Origin: JBBDNC01 sp040877875
Lineage (GTDB): Bacteria > Bacteroidota > Rhodothermia > Balneolales > Balneolaceae
Assembly (NCBI GenBank): GCA_040877875.1
Contig: JBBDNC010000156.1
Coordinates: forward strand, 1 to 64,000
DNA: 64,000 nucleotides
Direction: 5' to 3'
Shown here: positions 26,757-36,101 of the stretch, piece by piece
Layout of the letters: the number at the start of each line of letters is the position of its first letter
How positions within the stretch are numbered: position 1 is the stretch's first letter
Program-made: the position numbers and the translations under genes
Notes under the pieces: model-generated
Databases searched by the model: none
What the model was told of the DNA's origin: nothing
The model's input: the letters and a program-made list of their open reading frames with translations, nothing else

Positions 26757-27947
26757 ATGAGCCTTAAAAACGAAGCACAATCTGCCTTTAAAGATACAAA
26801 ATCCTTTTACAGGGAGTATATTTCCGGCATGGACCGTGAAACCATCGGCAAGCAGTTTCATGCCGATTCCGACCGGCTGAGGGAGTTGTACCGGGATGCG
26901 GTCGAAAAGGATGTTTTGGAGAAAAAAGAACATTCCGGCTCGTCACTGCAAAAGTTTTATCGATTTTTTTTGGCCATGACGAAACGCCTGAATCCAACCC
27001 GTCGGCTGGTTTTCGGGGTCTCCTGCCTGTTTTTTGTCATTTACTACCTGTTTTCTCTTTTCGGGCTGACCGGTCATTTATTCTATCCTCTTTTTATTCC
27101 TCTGGCCTTCTTCGGGATCAGTGCCCTTTTATTGATCGAACTTCTTGAGAAGTCGGACGTCAAACGCGAGCTGGACCTGGCACGGGATATTCAGTTGAGC
27201 CTGCTGCCTAAAACCGAACTTAAACGCGGAAATCTCGATGTTTATGCTTTTGCCAATACAGCCAGTGAAGTGGGCGGCGATTATATCGACATCATTAAAA
27301 CGGCCAACGGCACGTACGTCATCGTTGCCGATGTATCGGGCAAGGGTCTGTCGGCAGCCCTGTATATGGTCAGAATCCAGGCATTGGTACATCTTCTGGT
27401 CGAAAAAAACGAACCGACTCCCAAAGAACTATTCCTGCAACTCAATAACTACGTGAAGTCCAACAAGCAAGACAAAACCTTTGTCACAGCCTGTGCAGCC
27501 TTCTTTCCGGTAAATGAAAACAAGTTCATGTTAGCCCGGGCCGGTCATAATGCCCCGATTGTTTATCACAAGGCCGGGGATCAAACCCTTGAACTGAAAC
27601 CCGACGGTTTTGCCCTGGGGATGACCTCAAGTCATGCATTAAAATACCAGCTCGAGGAAAACACCTATGAACTCAGTCCCGGTGATAGTGTTCTGTTTTA
27701 CACGGACGGGCTGACGGAAGCCCGGAATGAGCTGAATGAGGAGTATGGAACCGACCGCCTGGAAGCTTTGATGTCTATCTATGGCTCTTTGCATGCCAAA
27801 TCCATCGCCTATAAGATACAGGCTTCGCTTGAAGCTTTCATCGGCAATGAAAAGCCATTGGATGATATTACCTTTGCTGCCATCCACCAATCGGAAGACC
27901 CTGTCCAGGTTGTGAATCACAAATCCCTGGAACAGCATACAGATTAA
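26757..27947 (+). CDS. membrane-anchored PP2C-type (SpoIIE/RsbU) phosphatase
   Basis: A 396-residue protein. Residues 1-80 are soluble and charged; two hydrophobic helices lie at about 84-105 and 112-128 (SCLFFVIYYLFSLFG and FIPLAFFGISALLLIELL). A linker DVKRELDLARDIQLSLLPK leads into a SpoIIE domain with EVGGDYIDI, VIVADVSGKGLSAALYM, LARAGHNAPI, FALGM and FYTDGLTEARN, so the metal-binding Asp residues are present. Such enzymes dephosphorylate anti-sigma-factor antagonists in partner-switching pathways. No STAS or anti-sigma kinase gene is nearby, so the target is unknown. Confidence 0.88.
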   Translation: MSLKNEAQSAFKDTKSFYREYISGMDRETIGKQFHADSDRLRELYRDAVEKDVLEKKEHSGSSLQKFYRFFLAMTKRLNPTRRLVFGVSCLFFVIYYLFSLFGLTGHLFYPLFIPLAFFGISALLLIELLEKSDVKRELDLARDIQLSLLPKTELKRGNLDVYAFANTASEVGGDYIDIIKTANGTYVIVADVSGKGLSAALYMVRIQALVHLLVEKNEPTPKELFLQLNNYVKSNKQDKTFVTACAAFFPVNENKFMLARAGHNAPIVYHKAGDQTLELKPDGFALGMTSSHALKYQLEENTYELSPGDSVLFYTDGLTEARNELNEEYGTDRLEALMSIYGSLHAKSIAYKIQASLEAFIGNEKPLDDITFAAIHQSEDPVQVVNHKSLEQHTD

Positions 27948-28107
27948 CCCTTATTTCTTTCGCCCGCTCCCGATCATCAGACTCCAAAATGCGGTCCGCA
28001 CCAAAGACAGATTACAGAAACGAATTTAAAGGGTACGGAAAAATGTGGAATGCAACTCATATGAATATAATAATCTTACCTTTACACACCACATCCTGAT
28101 GGCTTAT

Positions 28108-28893
28108 TCATCGTGAACCGGACTCATCCCGGGATTGTTTTAAAGGCTCAAACTGCCTGGACATTTTTTGATGTAACTGTTTAGCAAGTTGTTTTCTATC
28201 TCTATTTTGAACGGTTTGTCTGCCAAACGTAAGAGTACATTCTATATGCCTGAGTGTGGCAAGTTTATAAAAATGCCTGAAAAAAGAATCGCTTCCCCAC
28301 CAGCAGACTCTCAAATAAGCGGGGTCCTCATCCGGCGGAGTTTGATAGTGAATAGATGCGTAACATACCGGAATATCGGCGGATGCGGGATGTTCGAGCA
28401 GGGAACTTCTGAAGGGCAAAATTTCCTTTCCGGAAGAGGTCTTACCCTCCGGAAACAGAACGATTCCCTGATCCCGATGGATGCCGGCAGAAACCAGGTT
28501 ATTGACTCGTGTAATATCCCTTTTTCGTTTTCGGTCGACAAAAATCACTCCCATGGTTTTTGTAATAAAACCAATCACCGGCCAGAATCTGACTTCCTGT
28601 TTAGCGATAAAGGTACACCTGAGAGTCCGGTAAAAGGCAAAAATATCCGTATAACTCAAGTGGTTCGATACGAGAAAAAACGGTGGTTCCGGCGAGGCGC
28701 CTTTTGTCCGGATATGCAGGTTGAGAATCCGGCACACTCCGGCCGACCAGATTCTCAATATGAAATTTCGCCAGGGCGCGATTCTCATTCTGAGGAGTTT
28801 TATCCCGGCCCATCCCGTTACAAAAAATCCATAGAGTACCAGGGTATATAAAACGATCAATAATAATTTTAAAACAGCCCGCACCGGTTTCAT
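28108..28893 (-). CDS. 1-acyl-glycerol-3-phosphate acyltransferase (PlsC family)
   Basis: A 261-residue acyltransferase with one or two N-terminal membrane helices (about 8-30). The catalytic NHLSYTDI (H-x4-D) is near residue 77, followed by FVDRKRKRDI and FPEGKTSSGKEILPF, the glycerol-phosphate and acyl-binding motifs. It probably makes phosphatidic acid or acylates another lipid in the inner membrane. A second PlsC paralog lies at 46529-47323; the two share motifs but little else. It stands alone, divergent from the SLC12 transporter. Confidence 0.88.
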   Translation of the reverse strand: MKPVRAVLKLLLIVLYTLVLYGFFVTGWAGIKLLRMRIAPWRNFILRIWSAGVCRILNLHIRTKGASPEPPFFLVSNHLSYTDIFAFYRTLRCTFIAKQEVRFWPVIGFITKTMGVIFVDRKRKRDITRVNNLVSAGIHRDQGIVLFPEGKTSSGKEILPFRSSLLEHPASADIPVCYASIHYQTPPDEDPAYLRVCWWGSDSFFRHFYKLATLRHIECTLTFGRQTVQNRDRKQLAKQLHQKMSRQFEPLKQSRDESGSR

Positions 28894-29121
28894 GCGGGCA
28901 ATTTAAAAATTAATTCCTTCGATCCCGAGGTTAGTTTTAAAAGACGGTTTTCGGAAATTAAAAGCCCCATTCCGATACCCGGCTGATGTTTTTTTCCGAT
29001 TGAACGATGGAGACTGTAATAGAATACGATCATGTGATTCACATTTAAATTACTTACTTTTTCTGATCGAAAAACCTGAAATCTGCCACTAGATGTTATT
29101 CGGGAGGGGCTAAAGTTACAC

Positions 29122-31365
29122 ATGGCAAAATCGATTAAAAGAGAAACACCGGCCAGGGAATATGTTGTAGAACCCTCAAAAGGGGGGCTGGGAACATTCG
29201 GGGGCGTGTTTACCCCGTCTATCCTTACCATATTAGGGGTTATTATGTACCTTCGGTTTGGATGGGTGGTTGGAAATGTAGGGCTGATCGGCACCCTTCT
29301 TATCGTCACCCTATCCGTGCTTATTACTTTTTTAACCGCCTTATCTATTGCATCTATTGCCACAGATCAGCGGGTCCGCATTGGCGGGGCCTATTATATG
29401 ATCAGCAGGTCTCTGGGTATTGAAGCAGGCGGAGCTATTGGTATTCCCCTCTATATAGCATTGGCACTCTCTGTAGCTCTTTATACTGTTGGATTTGCGG
29501 AAAGTGTAGTCAGCGTGTTCCCCTCACTGGATTTTAAAACGACAGGACTGTTGACTACAGTGGCTGTGTCAGCACTGGCACTGGTTTCCGCAAAAGCAGC
29601 CATCCGGGCACAATATTTTATTATGTTCGGAATCGGGTTATCGCTGCTCTCCCTGATATTTGGAAGCCCTATTGAACAGTCATCTATCGAGATGTGGGGT
29701 GCGGCCGATCGCCACTCCGAGGGGTTCTGGGTAGTTTTTGCCGTATTCTTTCCGGCCGTAACCGGAATCATGGCCGGGGTAAATATGTCTGGAGATCTGG
29801 AGGATCCGGCAAAGTCCATCCCCAAAGGTACCTTCGCAGCAATTGGGGTAGGATATCTCATTTACATGATCTTGCCCGTAATCTTGGCAAACCGGGCTGA
29901 TGCACTTACCCTTATTGAAGATCCCATGATTATGAGAAGGATCGCCTACTGGGGAGATGCCATCCTGATTGGCGTCTGGGGAGCCACTTTGTCCAGTGCT
30001 GTTGGAAGTGTACTGGGTGCCCCGCGGGTGCTTCAGGCACTCGCCAGGGATGGTGTTTTGCCGCACCGGCTTCGCTGGCTGGGCCGCGGAGACGGTGTGG
30101 ATGATACTCCCCGGGTGGGGACGATGGTTACGTTGGTCTTAGCGCTAGTCGCCGTTTACCTGGGAAATCTTAATATCATAGCTCCGATTCTCACCATGTT
30201 TTTCCTGACCACTTACGCTGTTCTAAATGCATCTGCCGGTATTGAGCGTTTGTTAGACAGCCCCTCGTTTCGTCCCGAATTTAAAGTACACTGGTTTTTT
30301 TCACTGCTGGGTGCGGCAGGTTGTATAACGGTCATGTTCCTTATCAACACAGTAGCCACCGGCTTGGCATTTGTTTTTGTCATTATTGTGTTTGCCTGGT
30401 TACAGAGACGTGAAATGAAAACAGCCTGGGGTGATGTAAGTCAGGGAATCTGGATGGCTTTAATCCGAATCGGACTGATGCATCTCAATAATGAAAGCGC
30501 GGGCAAGACCTGGCGGCCGAACCCACTGGTACTTTCGGGCGCGCCCACCAAACGCTGGCACCTCATCGAATTTGCCTCATCCATCACACATAACCGTGGA
30601 TTATTGACTGTTGCTACCGTACTTACCGGAGAAATTAATATGGTGGAGCGTTCAAAAAAGCTGGAAGACAATATCCATAATTTCCTGGCAGATCGAAGTA
30701 TTCAGGGATTGGTTCGTGTAGTGTCAGCCGCTGATGCCTTCAAGGGAGCGGAAGATTTGGTCAAATCATACGGACTCGGCAAACTTGTTCCCAATACCAT
30801 CATCTTAGGCGACAGTGAAAATAAACTTATCAGGGAACAGTACTGTGAGATGCTTGCCAACTTTCACAATCAAAATCGAAATCTGGTTATTATCCACGAT
30901 AACCAGGAACAACAGCACGTATTTGGCAATCATCAGACCATTGATCTCTGGTGGGGCGGCCTCAAAGGTAATGGCGGGTTGATGATGATTCTGACCTATC
31001 TTCTCAAGCATAGTCGTTCCTGGCTGGATGCCATTGTAACCCTCAAAATGATGGTACGCGATGAAGCCGCTGCCAAAGATGCAAATCAGAATTTAAAGAC
31101 CATGATTTCGAAAATGAGAATGAACATTCACACGGAGATCATCGTTGCGGAGGGCCGTTCTTTTGATGAGGTTCTTCATGCATCATCCGCAAATGCTGAT
31201 CTTATCCTAATGGGAATGGCCGAACCGGGTAAAGATTTTGTTTCCTACTACGAATCTCTTCAAAAACGTCTCTATGATTTACCTACGACCTTGATGGTAT
31301 TGGCGGGTGAAGAAATCTCATTTGGAGAAGTTCTTATGCAACAGGATGCATTTAAAAAAAACTAA
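29122..31365 (+). CDS. SLC12-family cation-chloride or amino-acid transporter
   Basis: A 747-residue transporter of the APC superfamily. The N-terminal GGLGTFGGVFTPSILTILGVIMYLRFGWVVGNVG is diagnostic for SLC12-like proteins, and about twelve helices fill residues 25-420. It continues with PAVTGIMAGVNMSGDLEDPAKSIPKGT and GAPRVLQALARDGVLP, both family hallmarks. The C-terminal 300 residues form a soluble domain ending in a universal-stress-like fold (HASSANADLILMGMAEPGK). Bacterial members are poorly characterised; ion-coupled chloride or amine transport is likely. A strong hairpin terminator follows at 31395. Confidence 0.9.
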   Translation: MAKSIKRETPAREYVVEPSKGGLGTFGGVFTPSILTILGVIMYLRFGWVVGNVGLIGTLLIVTLSVLITFLTALSIASIATDQRVRIGGAYYMISRSLGIEAGGAIGIPLYIALALSVALYTVGFAESVVSVFPSLDFKTTGLLTTVAVSALALVSAKAAIRAQYFIMFGIGLSLLSLIFGSPIEQSSIEMWGAADRHSEGFWVVFAVFFPAVTGIMAGVNMSGDLEDPAKSIPKGTFAAIGVGYLIYMILPVILANRADALTLIEDPMIMRRIAYWGDAILIGVWGATLSSAVGSVLGAPRVLQALARDGVLPHRLRWLGRGDGVDDTPRVGTMVTLVLALVAVYLGNLNIIAPILTMFFLTTYAVLNASAGIERLLDSPSFRPEFKVHWFFSLLGAAGCITVMFLINTVATGLAFVFVIIVFAWLQRREMKTAWGDVSQGIWMALIRIGLMHLNNESAGKTWRPNPLVLSGAPTKRWHLIEFASSITHNRGLLTVATVLTGEINMVERSKKLEDNIHNFLADRSIQGLVRVVSAADAFKGAEDLVKSYGLGKLVPNTIILGDSENKLIREQYCEMLANFHNQNRNLVIIHDNQEQQHVFGNHQTIDLWWGGLKGNGGLMMILTYLLKHSRSWLDAIVTLKMMVRDEAAAKDANQNLKTMISKMRMNIHTEIIVAEGRSFDEVLHASSANADLILMGMAEPGKDFVSYYESLQKRLYDLPTTLMVLAGEEISFGEVLMQQDAFKKN

Positions 31366-31394
31366 ATATACGCTGCTACTATCCAAATTTAGTG

Positions 31395-31436
31395 AACGAT
31401 TTTTTTAATTTTGCTAAAATCAAAAAAATCGTTTTT
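31395..31436 (+). terminator. intrinsic terminator after the SLC12 gene
   Basis: A perfect 12-bp stem, AACGATTTTTTT (31395-31406) with AAAAAAATCGTT (31422-31433), followed by more T residues. It lies 30 bp after the SLC12 stop and could act in both directions. Confidence 0.75.
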
Positions 31437-31597
31437 AGCGGATGCCTCAAGTCTTGGTATGATGTTATATGGTAAAGGTAAGACCTTAATTGTAGGTAAC
31501 GATTAAACGGGATTTGAAGTAACCGGCGTGAATCGCGAAACTCCGGCCAACTGCTGGAAGAGGTTGCGAACCACTACAAAACCGTAATCCTTCCGGG

Positions 31598-33490
31598 TTA
31601 TCGATCGTTATCGATCTCCAGCCTTCGTTCCGTAATGATTTGCGACAGCCACGCATCAGGCTGTACATCCCGTTGAATTCTGCGAGTAAACCTGGAGGCA
31701 TCCTCAAATTCTTCAAATCCGTCATACGCAACAAAATAGTAATCCGTACGTGGATTGAACAGGATATGAGCTTTATAGCCCTCCCCCAGAAACCGCCGAT
31801 ACAAATTCATTGCACGGTCCTTCTCCGAGAAACTTCCGCCGATCGTATAAAAAAGAAGCTCGGAATAGTTGTCGTCCAGATTTTCCATATGGTTTGGCTG
31901 AACTTCATCAACTGCAACGGAATCCATTTCTTCGATTCTTTCTGCTTCCATCTCTTGTGATTGCAGGGTCTCCTTTCTTTGCCAATTTACTTCCATCGTT
32001 TCATCAGGTTGTTCAGAGTCCATTTCAGGAGTATCTTCCATCTCAAGGTTCTGTCCGGTTTCACCTTCTATTACCATACCCACAGAACCTGCTGTTCCCA
32101 CGGATTTCACGTCAGACTGAGCCGATTCTGATTCGTCCAACGGCAGATGATCCATATGCGTACGATGGAAGATTTTTTGTCGTTCGAGTTGCTCACGTTT
32201 GCTCCTCAGTTGTTCATTCATGCGTTCGGGAAGAGATTTTTCCAGTTCAGCCTGAACAATCACAATGAGTTCAGACTGTGAAATATCGGTGGAATTGTAA
32301 CCGAATAAATATTTCAAGCCGAAAAACCATCCGGGAAGATCCTTCAATATGGGTATTCCTCTCCTCACTTCTGATTTGTCGGTCCGGTAGAGTCCTGCAA
32401 TCACCGTACTTTCTCCATTCAAAAGAAGGGTGTGGGTACTCGCTTCTTCCTTATTGATAACCGTACTGACGGGATCCGGCTGGGCGGTGGAACGTTCCAC
32501 TTCAAGTTCGAGATAGATAAATGTTGAATCCCGGTCTTCAATAATCTGGGGGGTAACAGTGAGAATCGTACCGGTACTGAAAAATTCGTCCGTCACGTTC
32601 CCGGCAAAATCCCTTTGTTTAATAGAAAAATCCTGTCCGACCTGAATCCTGCCTTCCACTCTATCCATGACTTTGATGGAAGGTGTGGCCAGAACCTCGC
32701 CGATATTGTCTGCCTCAAATGCACTGAACAGAGCCTGCACCTCGATTCCTGCGCCGATCTCCCCAAAATTAATCAATGAATTAAACACACTTTGAGAAAC
32801 ATTCTGCGCTCCCCGTGCATTCACCTGGACAAAGCGTCCGTCGAACTGAGTAGAGGGCAATTCTCCCTCACCCTCCTCCCCTGTAAAATCCAGAATATTG
32901 GCAGGTATATTATTTGTAAGAGTCGACCAGTCCACCCCTATTTCCCGTAAGGCACGACGGTTGCCTTCAAAAAAAGTGGCATTAATTCTAACCTCCCGGG
33001 TCTGGATTGTTGCCGTGATCTGGTCACCCGATGTTGTCGTGGCTGTTCGGGCACTCGGACCCTCGACTGCCAGTTGTTGTCGTTCCTCGACCTGTTGAGA
33101 CGTCAGGATTTCGTAATAATCCGGATTTTCATACAAAACCATATTCCGAACTCTGAGAATAAAATTCAGTGCTTCCTGCCAATGCATAGCGGGAAGATTG
33201 ATCCCGATCTCACCCGTATATCCGGTCCGGTCGATCACAAAACGCCCTTCAAATTCCTGTGCAAACTGGTCGATCACCTGGATGGCATCCTGGAAGGGAG
33301 TTTGCCGGTCAAAGGAAATCAGCTCTTCAGGTGAGGTATATTCCCTTGGAATCCGGTCCTGTGCTTTCACATCGTTTATTACAAAAAACGGATTCAGGAA
33401 CAGGAAACAGACAGATAAGGATAGGGCATTAAACAGGCATCTGATCCGGTTATGATTGGAACAAGACATGGGATGATTAAATGTATTCAT
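31598..33490 (-). CDS. secretin of a type IV pilus-like system with C-terminal SPOR domain
   Basis: A 630-residue protein. A signal peptide (hydrophobic 20-42, AQD cleavage) is followed by an STN/N0-like domain (about 64-130), a secretin domain (about 160-415; VRRGIPILKDLPGWFFGLKYLF at 376-397 is the conserved gate/barrel segment), an acidic low-complexity linker (430-540) and a SPOR-like domain (about 543-615: ELLFYTIGGSFSEKDRAMNL, YYFVAYDGFEE). Secretins form the outer-membrane exit pore. SPOR domains bind denuded peptidoglycan glycan strands, so this one may fix the pore to the wall. The repeated N1/N2 domains of longer PilQ/GspD proteins are missing. It overlaps the PilO-like gene by one base. 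Confidence 0.85.
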   Translation of the reverse strand: MNTFNHPMSCSNHNRIRCLFNALSLSVCFLFLNPFFVINDVKAQDRIPREYTSPEELISFDRQTPFQDAIQVIDQFAQEFEGRFVIDRTGYTGEIGINLPAMHWQEALNFILRVRNMVLYENPDYYEILTSQQVEERQQLAVEGPSARTATTTSGDQITATIQTREVRINATFFEGNRRALREIGVDWSTLTNNIPANILDFTGEEGEGELPSTQFDGRFVQVNARGAQNVSQSVFNSLINFGEIGAGIEVQALFSAFEADNIGEVLATPSIKVMDRVEGRIQVGQDFSIKQRDFAGNVTDEFFSTGTILTVTPQIIEDRDSTFIYLELEVERSTAQPDPVSTVINKEEASTHTLLLNGESTVIAGLYRTDKSEVRRGIPILKDLPGWFFGLKYLFGYNSTDISQSELIVIVQAELEKSLPERMNEQLRSKREQLERQKIFHRTHMDHLPLDESESAQSDVKSVGTAGSVGMVIEGETGQNLEMEDTPEMDSEQPDETMEVNWQRKETLQSQEMEAERIEEMDSVAVDEVQPNHMENLDDNYSELLFYTIGGSFSEKDRAMNLYRRFLGEGYKAHILFNPRTDYYFVAYDGFEEFEDASRFTRRIQRDVQPDAWLSQIITERRLEIDNDR

Positions 33491-34344
33491 TATTGTACCT
33501 CGAGGGTAACGGCTTCGATTATTCCACCTTTGTTAAGTCTGAATGTAGCTCGTCCTTCCTGGACATCTATGGATTCAAGACTCCCCAGATAAACGCGGTC
33601 ATTTACACTGAGATTGACTAATCGTCCATTTTGGTCCCGTAAAAATATTCTGGAACTACTGATCCCGATAAGACGGCTGCTTTCGATGTTCACAAGATTT
33701 TCATCATTGGGTTGAATTTCACGTATCATCGGATAAAACGGGTTATGAAACCGGGAGGGAAGATTGGAGACGATTCTCAAATCCACTTCATCGGTTTCGA
33801 AAAATTGTGACCGGTCGTAATAGCTGTTTAACTCAAAACTGAAACTGACGTCATTGTAAGAACCGGTATTTTGGATCGGGGTTAGAATCAGATGATTGAT
33901 TTTTTGCACGGGCATGCTGTTTTCAATACGATTCAGAAATTGATACACGGCCCGATAAGATCCGGTACCATTAATTTCGGATCGAATCACACCGTATGGT
34001 TCATGAAGAGTTGAATCATTAAAGAGAAAATTAAACTCGACTCGTGGCGGTGCAGAATTGATTTCAGAAAGAAACCTAAAAATCCGGTCAGGGTTGCTTG
34101 ACTGAAACAGGGTCTTGTCAAATGATTCTACAAATTTTTCAGACTGCTCGAATCTGGAAAGCAGCTCCGGATAAAGTGCGGCTTGTATCTCCATTTGATT
34201 ATATTCTTGCTGCAGTTGATCCAGGTCAGTGCGGAGCTCTTCAATCTTCTGTTCCTGGAAAAAATAGAGATAGGAGTATCCTCCGCTTGCAATGACAGCG
34301 AAGACGAGTAGTAAAATGATCGTATTTCTTAAACCGTACGACAT
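33490..34344 (-). CDS. PilO-like inner-membrane pilus assembly protein
   Basis: A 284-residue bitopic protein with a short cytoplasmic start, one membrane helix (about 8-28), a coiled coil (EQKIEELRTDLDQLQQEYNQMEIQAAL) and a periplasmic ferredoxin-like domain (about 70-180), the PilO layout. The last 100 residues resemble a small beta-barrel like PilP (SRLIGISSSRIFLRDQNGRLVNLSVNDRVYLGSLESID), so PilO and PilP functions may be merged in one chain. It lies between the PilM-PilN fusion (3 bp) and the secretin (1-bp overlap), as expected for the alignment subcomplex that links inner and outer membranes. Identification rests on architecture and position more than on sequence motifs. Confidence 0.7.
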   Translation of the reverse strand: MSYGLRNTIILLLVFAVIASGGYSYLYFFQEQKIEELRTDLDQLQQEYNQMEIQAALYPELLSRFEQSEKFVESFDKTLFQSSNPDRIFRFLSEINSAPPRVEFNFLFNDSTLHEPYGVIRSEINGTGSYRAVYQFLNRIENSMPVQKINHLILTPIQNTGSYNDVSFSFELNSYYDRSQFFETDEVDLRIVSNLPSRFHNPFYPMIREIQPNDENLVNIESSRLIGISSSRIFLRDQNGRLVNLSVNDRVYLGSLESIDVQEGRATFRLNKGGIIEAVTLEVQ

Positions 34345-34347
34345 ATC

Positions 34348-36075
34348 TTATTCCTCAGAGTTATTTGTCAGCAGGTCCCGGATCTGCCTTGTACTTTCAG
34401 GGGTGAAAAGTGATGGATCCCCGACCACATCATGGATTTGCATGGTGAAATAATACAAATCCATCTCCCGAATTTGCTCCCGCCGTACATGCCTCAGGGT
34501 CACATTTGAAAATTGTCTTGCCAGGGCCGGAATTCTGTCCTCATATAATGAATATCCGTCAATATTCAGACCATTTTCCGATTGCCTTAACGAAGTCACC
34601 CAGATATTTCCAATATTTTGGACAGCCTGATTAAAACGGTTGAGTGAGGTAGTCCACCGAATATTGCCGTCCACAAGCTCTTCCAGTAAGATCAGTTGTT
34701 CCTGATAAAGCTCCAGCATTTCACTCAAATACTCTGTCTGACGGACGGTCGGTTCAATTTCATTCACAAGATTTTGATAGCGGGCACTTTCAAGCTCAAG
34801 ATTGTCAAGGGTCGATTGGTTGGACTGATAGAAATGGTTCAGAACAACGGGTGACAAACCGATGGCAACCAACAAAAGTATGCCGTGCCATTGCAGCTTG
34901 AAGATCTTTTGACGGTCAATAACGTAAGCCGGTACGAGCGAAAGATTCGGAAAATATCTGTTCCCGGTCTCCGTACTGCCTGTCGCAATAGCAATTGCCG
35001 TTGTAAATTTGCTCACGGCCGGAACCTGCTGATCCCGGACATCAAATTTATCCGGATCAAGGGTGAAATTATCGACTTCCATACCGGGAAAGTTTTTTTC
35101 AAAGAAATGAATCGCCTTTTCGCCCAGGGTGTTATCCGCAAGAACAATCCGATCCAGGCCTGAAATTTCTCCGGAATCCAGTTGAAACAAGATCTTGCTG
35201 AAAACCGTATTCAGAAATTTTTTAAACCTTGTACCTTCATTAATAATCGGGGATATCTGAAGAAGTTCATGCCCCTTGAAAAATAGGATTCTGCACCGAT
35301 GTACTCCGAATTGGATCAAGCCGGTAATCCTTTGATCCCCTTCATCATAATTCATCCTGTATAATCCGGTAAGGGCCACTTCGTCCGGAAGTAAATTCTG
35401 GATGTACACTTTGCCGCTTGCCATTGCATCCACGTGATTCAACAGCGAAATCACAGGTGGTTCCCTGTCGATCGAGGCAATTACGAGGCTCCCGTCCTCC
35501 CGGACATAAGAATTGTAATAGTCTGCCGGCGGCATTCCTCCGTAGACCGACTCCAGTTTGTTCTCGATCAATTCCTGAAGATTTTTCCTTTTTACTTTTG
35601 AAAAGTCCGAATCTCCAACAAACTGAAAGATGGTATTCCCGGAAAGAATATTGGCAGCGATATAGTTTTTATTCTGCCCGGTTGTTAAAAGATAGTTGTA
35701 GAGCAGGAGTTCATTGGTATCTTCCCGGCCAGACTCATCCACAAGGTCCAGGGATTCCTCATCTTCAGTTTCAAAAAGATCGATATCATCAAAATTAATC
35801 TCCTCGTTCTCCTGTTCTGCTACATTCACCTGTTGCTCCTCGGTCCCCTGATCCTGTTTCTCCTGCTGTATTCCAAAAATACTCTCCGTTTCATCCAGAT
35901 TTTCGCTAGCAAATGAGAATTTTTCCGGATTCTCCAGATCTTCTTCAATCGGTCTGACCAGGTCCAGGCGGTCAAACCGGGTCAACACAACTTTACTGCC
36001 GGCCGACCTGGCCCCGACAATTTTGAGGGACTCGCCGTCCAGCGCGATTCCGATATATTCTTTCTTTCTGATCAT
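34348..36075 (-). CDS. PilM-PilN fusion protein of the pilus alignment complex
   Basis: A 575-residue protein. The N-terminal part (1-385) has the actin-like PilM pattern (YIGIALDGESLKIVGARSAG; IQFGVHRCRILFFKG; DRIVLADNTLGEKAI; TAIAIATGS) with a very acidic insert at 44-122. A membrane helix follows at about 397-414, then a coiled coil and a PilN-like periplasmic domain (LEELVDGNIRWTTSLNRFNQAVQ, NIWVTSLRQSENGLNIDGYS). In model organisms these are two proteins joined by the PilN N-terminal peptide; here they are covalently fused. It is 26 bp from the PilT-like gene and 3 bp from the PilO-like gene. Confidence 0.8.
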   Translation of the reverse strand: MIRKKEYIGIALDGESLKIVGARSAGSKVVLTRFDRLDLVRPIEEDLENPEKFSFASENLDETESIFGIQQEKQDQGTEEQQVNVAEQENEEINFDDIDLFETEDEESLDLVDESGREDTNELLLYNYLLTTGQNKNYIAANILSGNTIFQFVGDSDFSKVKRKNLQELIENKLESVYGGMPPADYYNSYVREDGSLVIASIDREPPVISLLNHVDAMASGKVYIQNLLPDEVALTGLYRMNYDEGDQRITGLIQFGVHRCRILFFKGHELLQISPIINEGTRFKKFLNTVFSKILFQLDSGEISGLDRIVLADNTLGEKAIHFFEKNFPGMEVDNFTLDPDKFDVRDQQVPAVSKFTTAIAIATGSTETGNRYFPNLSLVPAYVIDRQKIFKLQWHGILLLVAIGLSPVVLNHFYQSNQSTLDNLELESARYQNLVNEIEPTVRQTEYLSEMLELYQEQLILLEELVDGNIRWTTSLNRFNQAVQNIGNIWVTSLRQSENGLNIDGYSLYEDRIPALARQFSNVTLRHVRREQIREMDLYYFTMQIHDVVGDPSLFTPESTRQIRDLLTNNSEE

Positions 36076-36101
36076 AGTTTTTTCATTCCGGGCTTTGTCG
36101 G

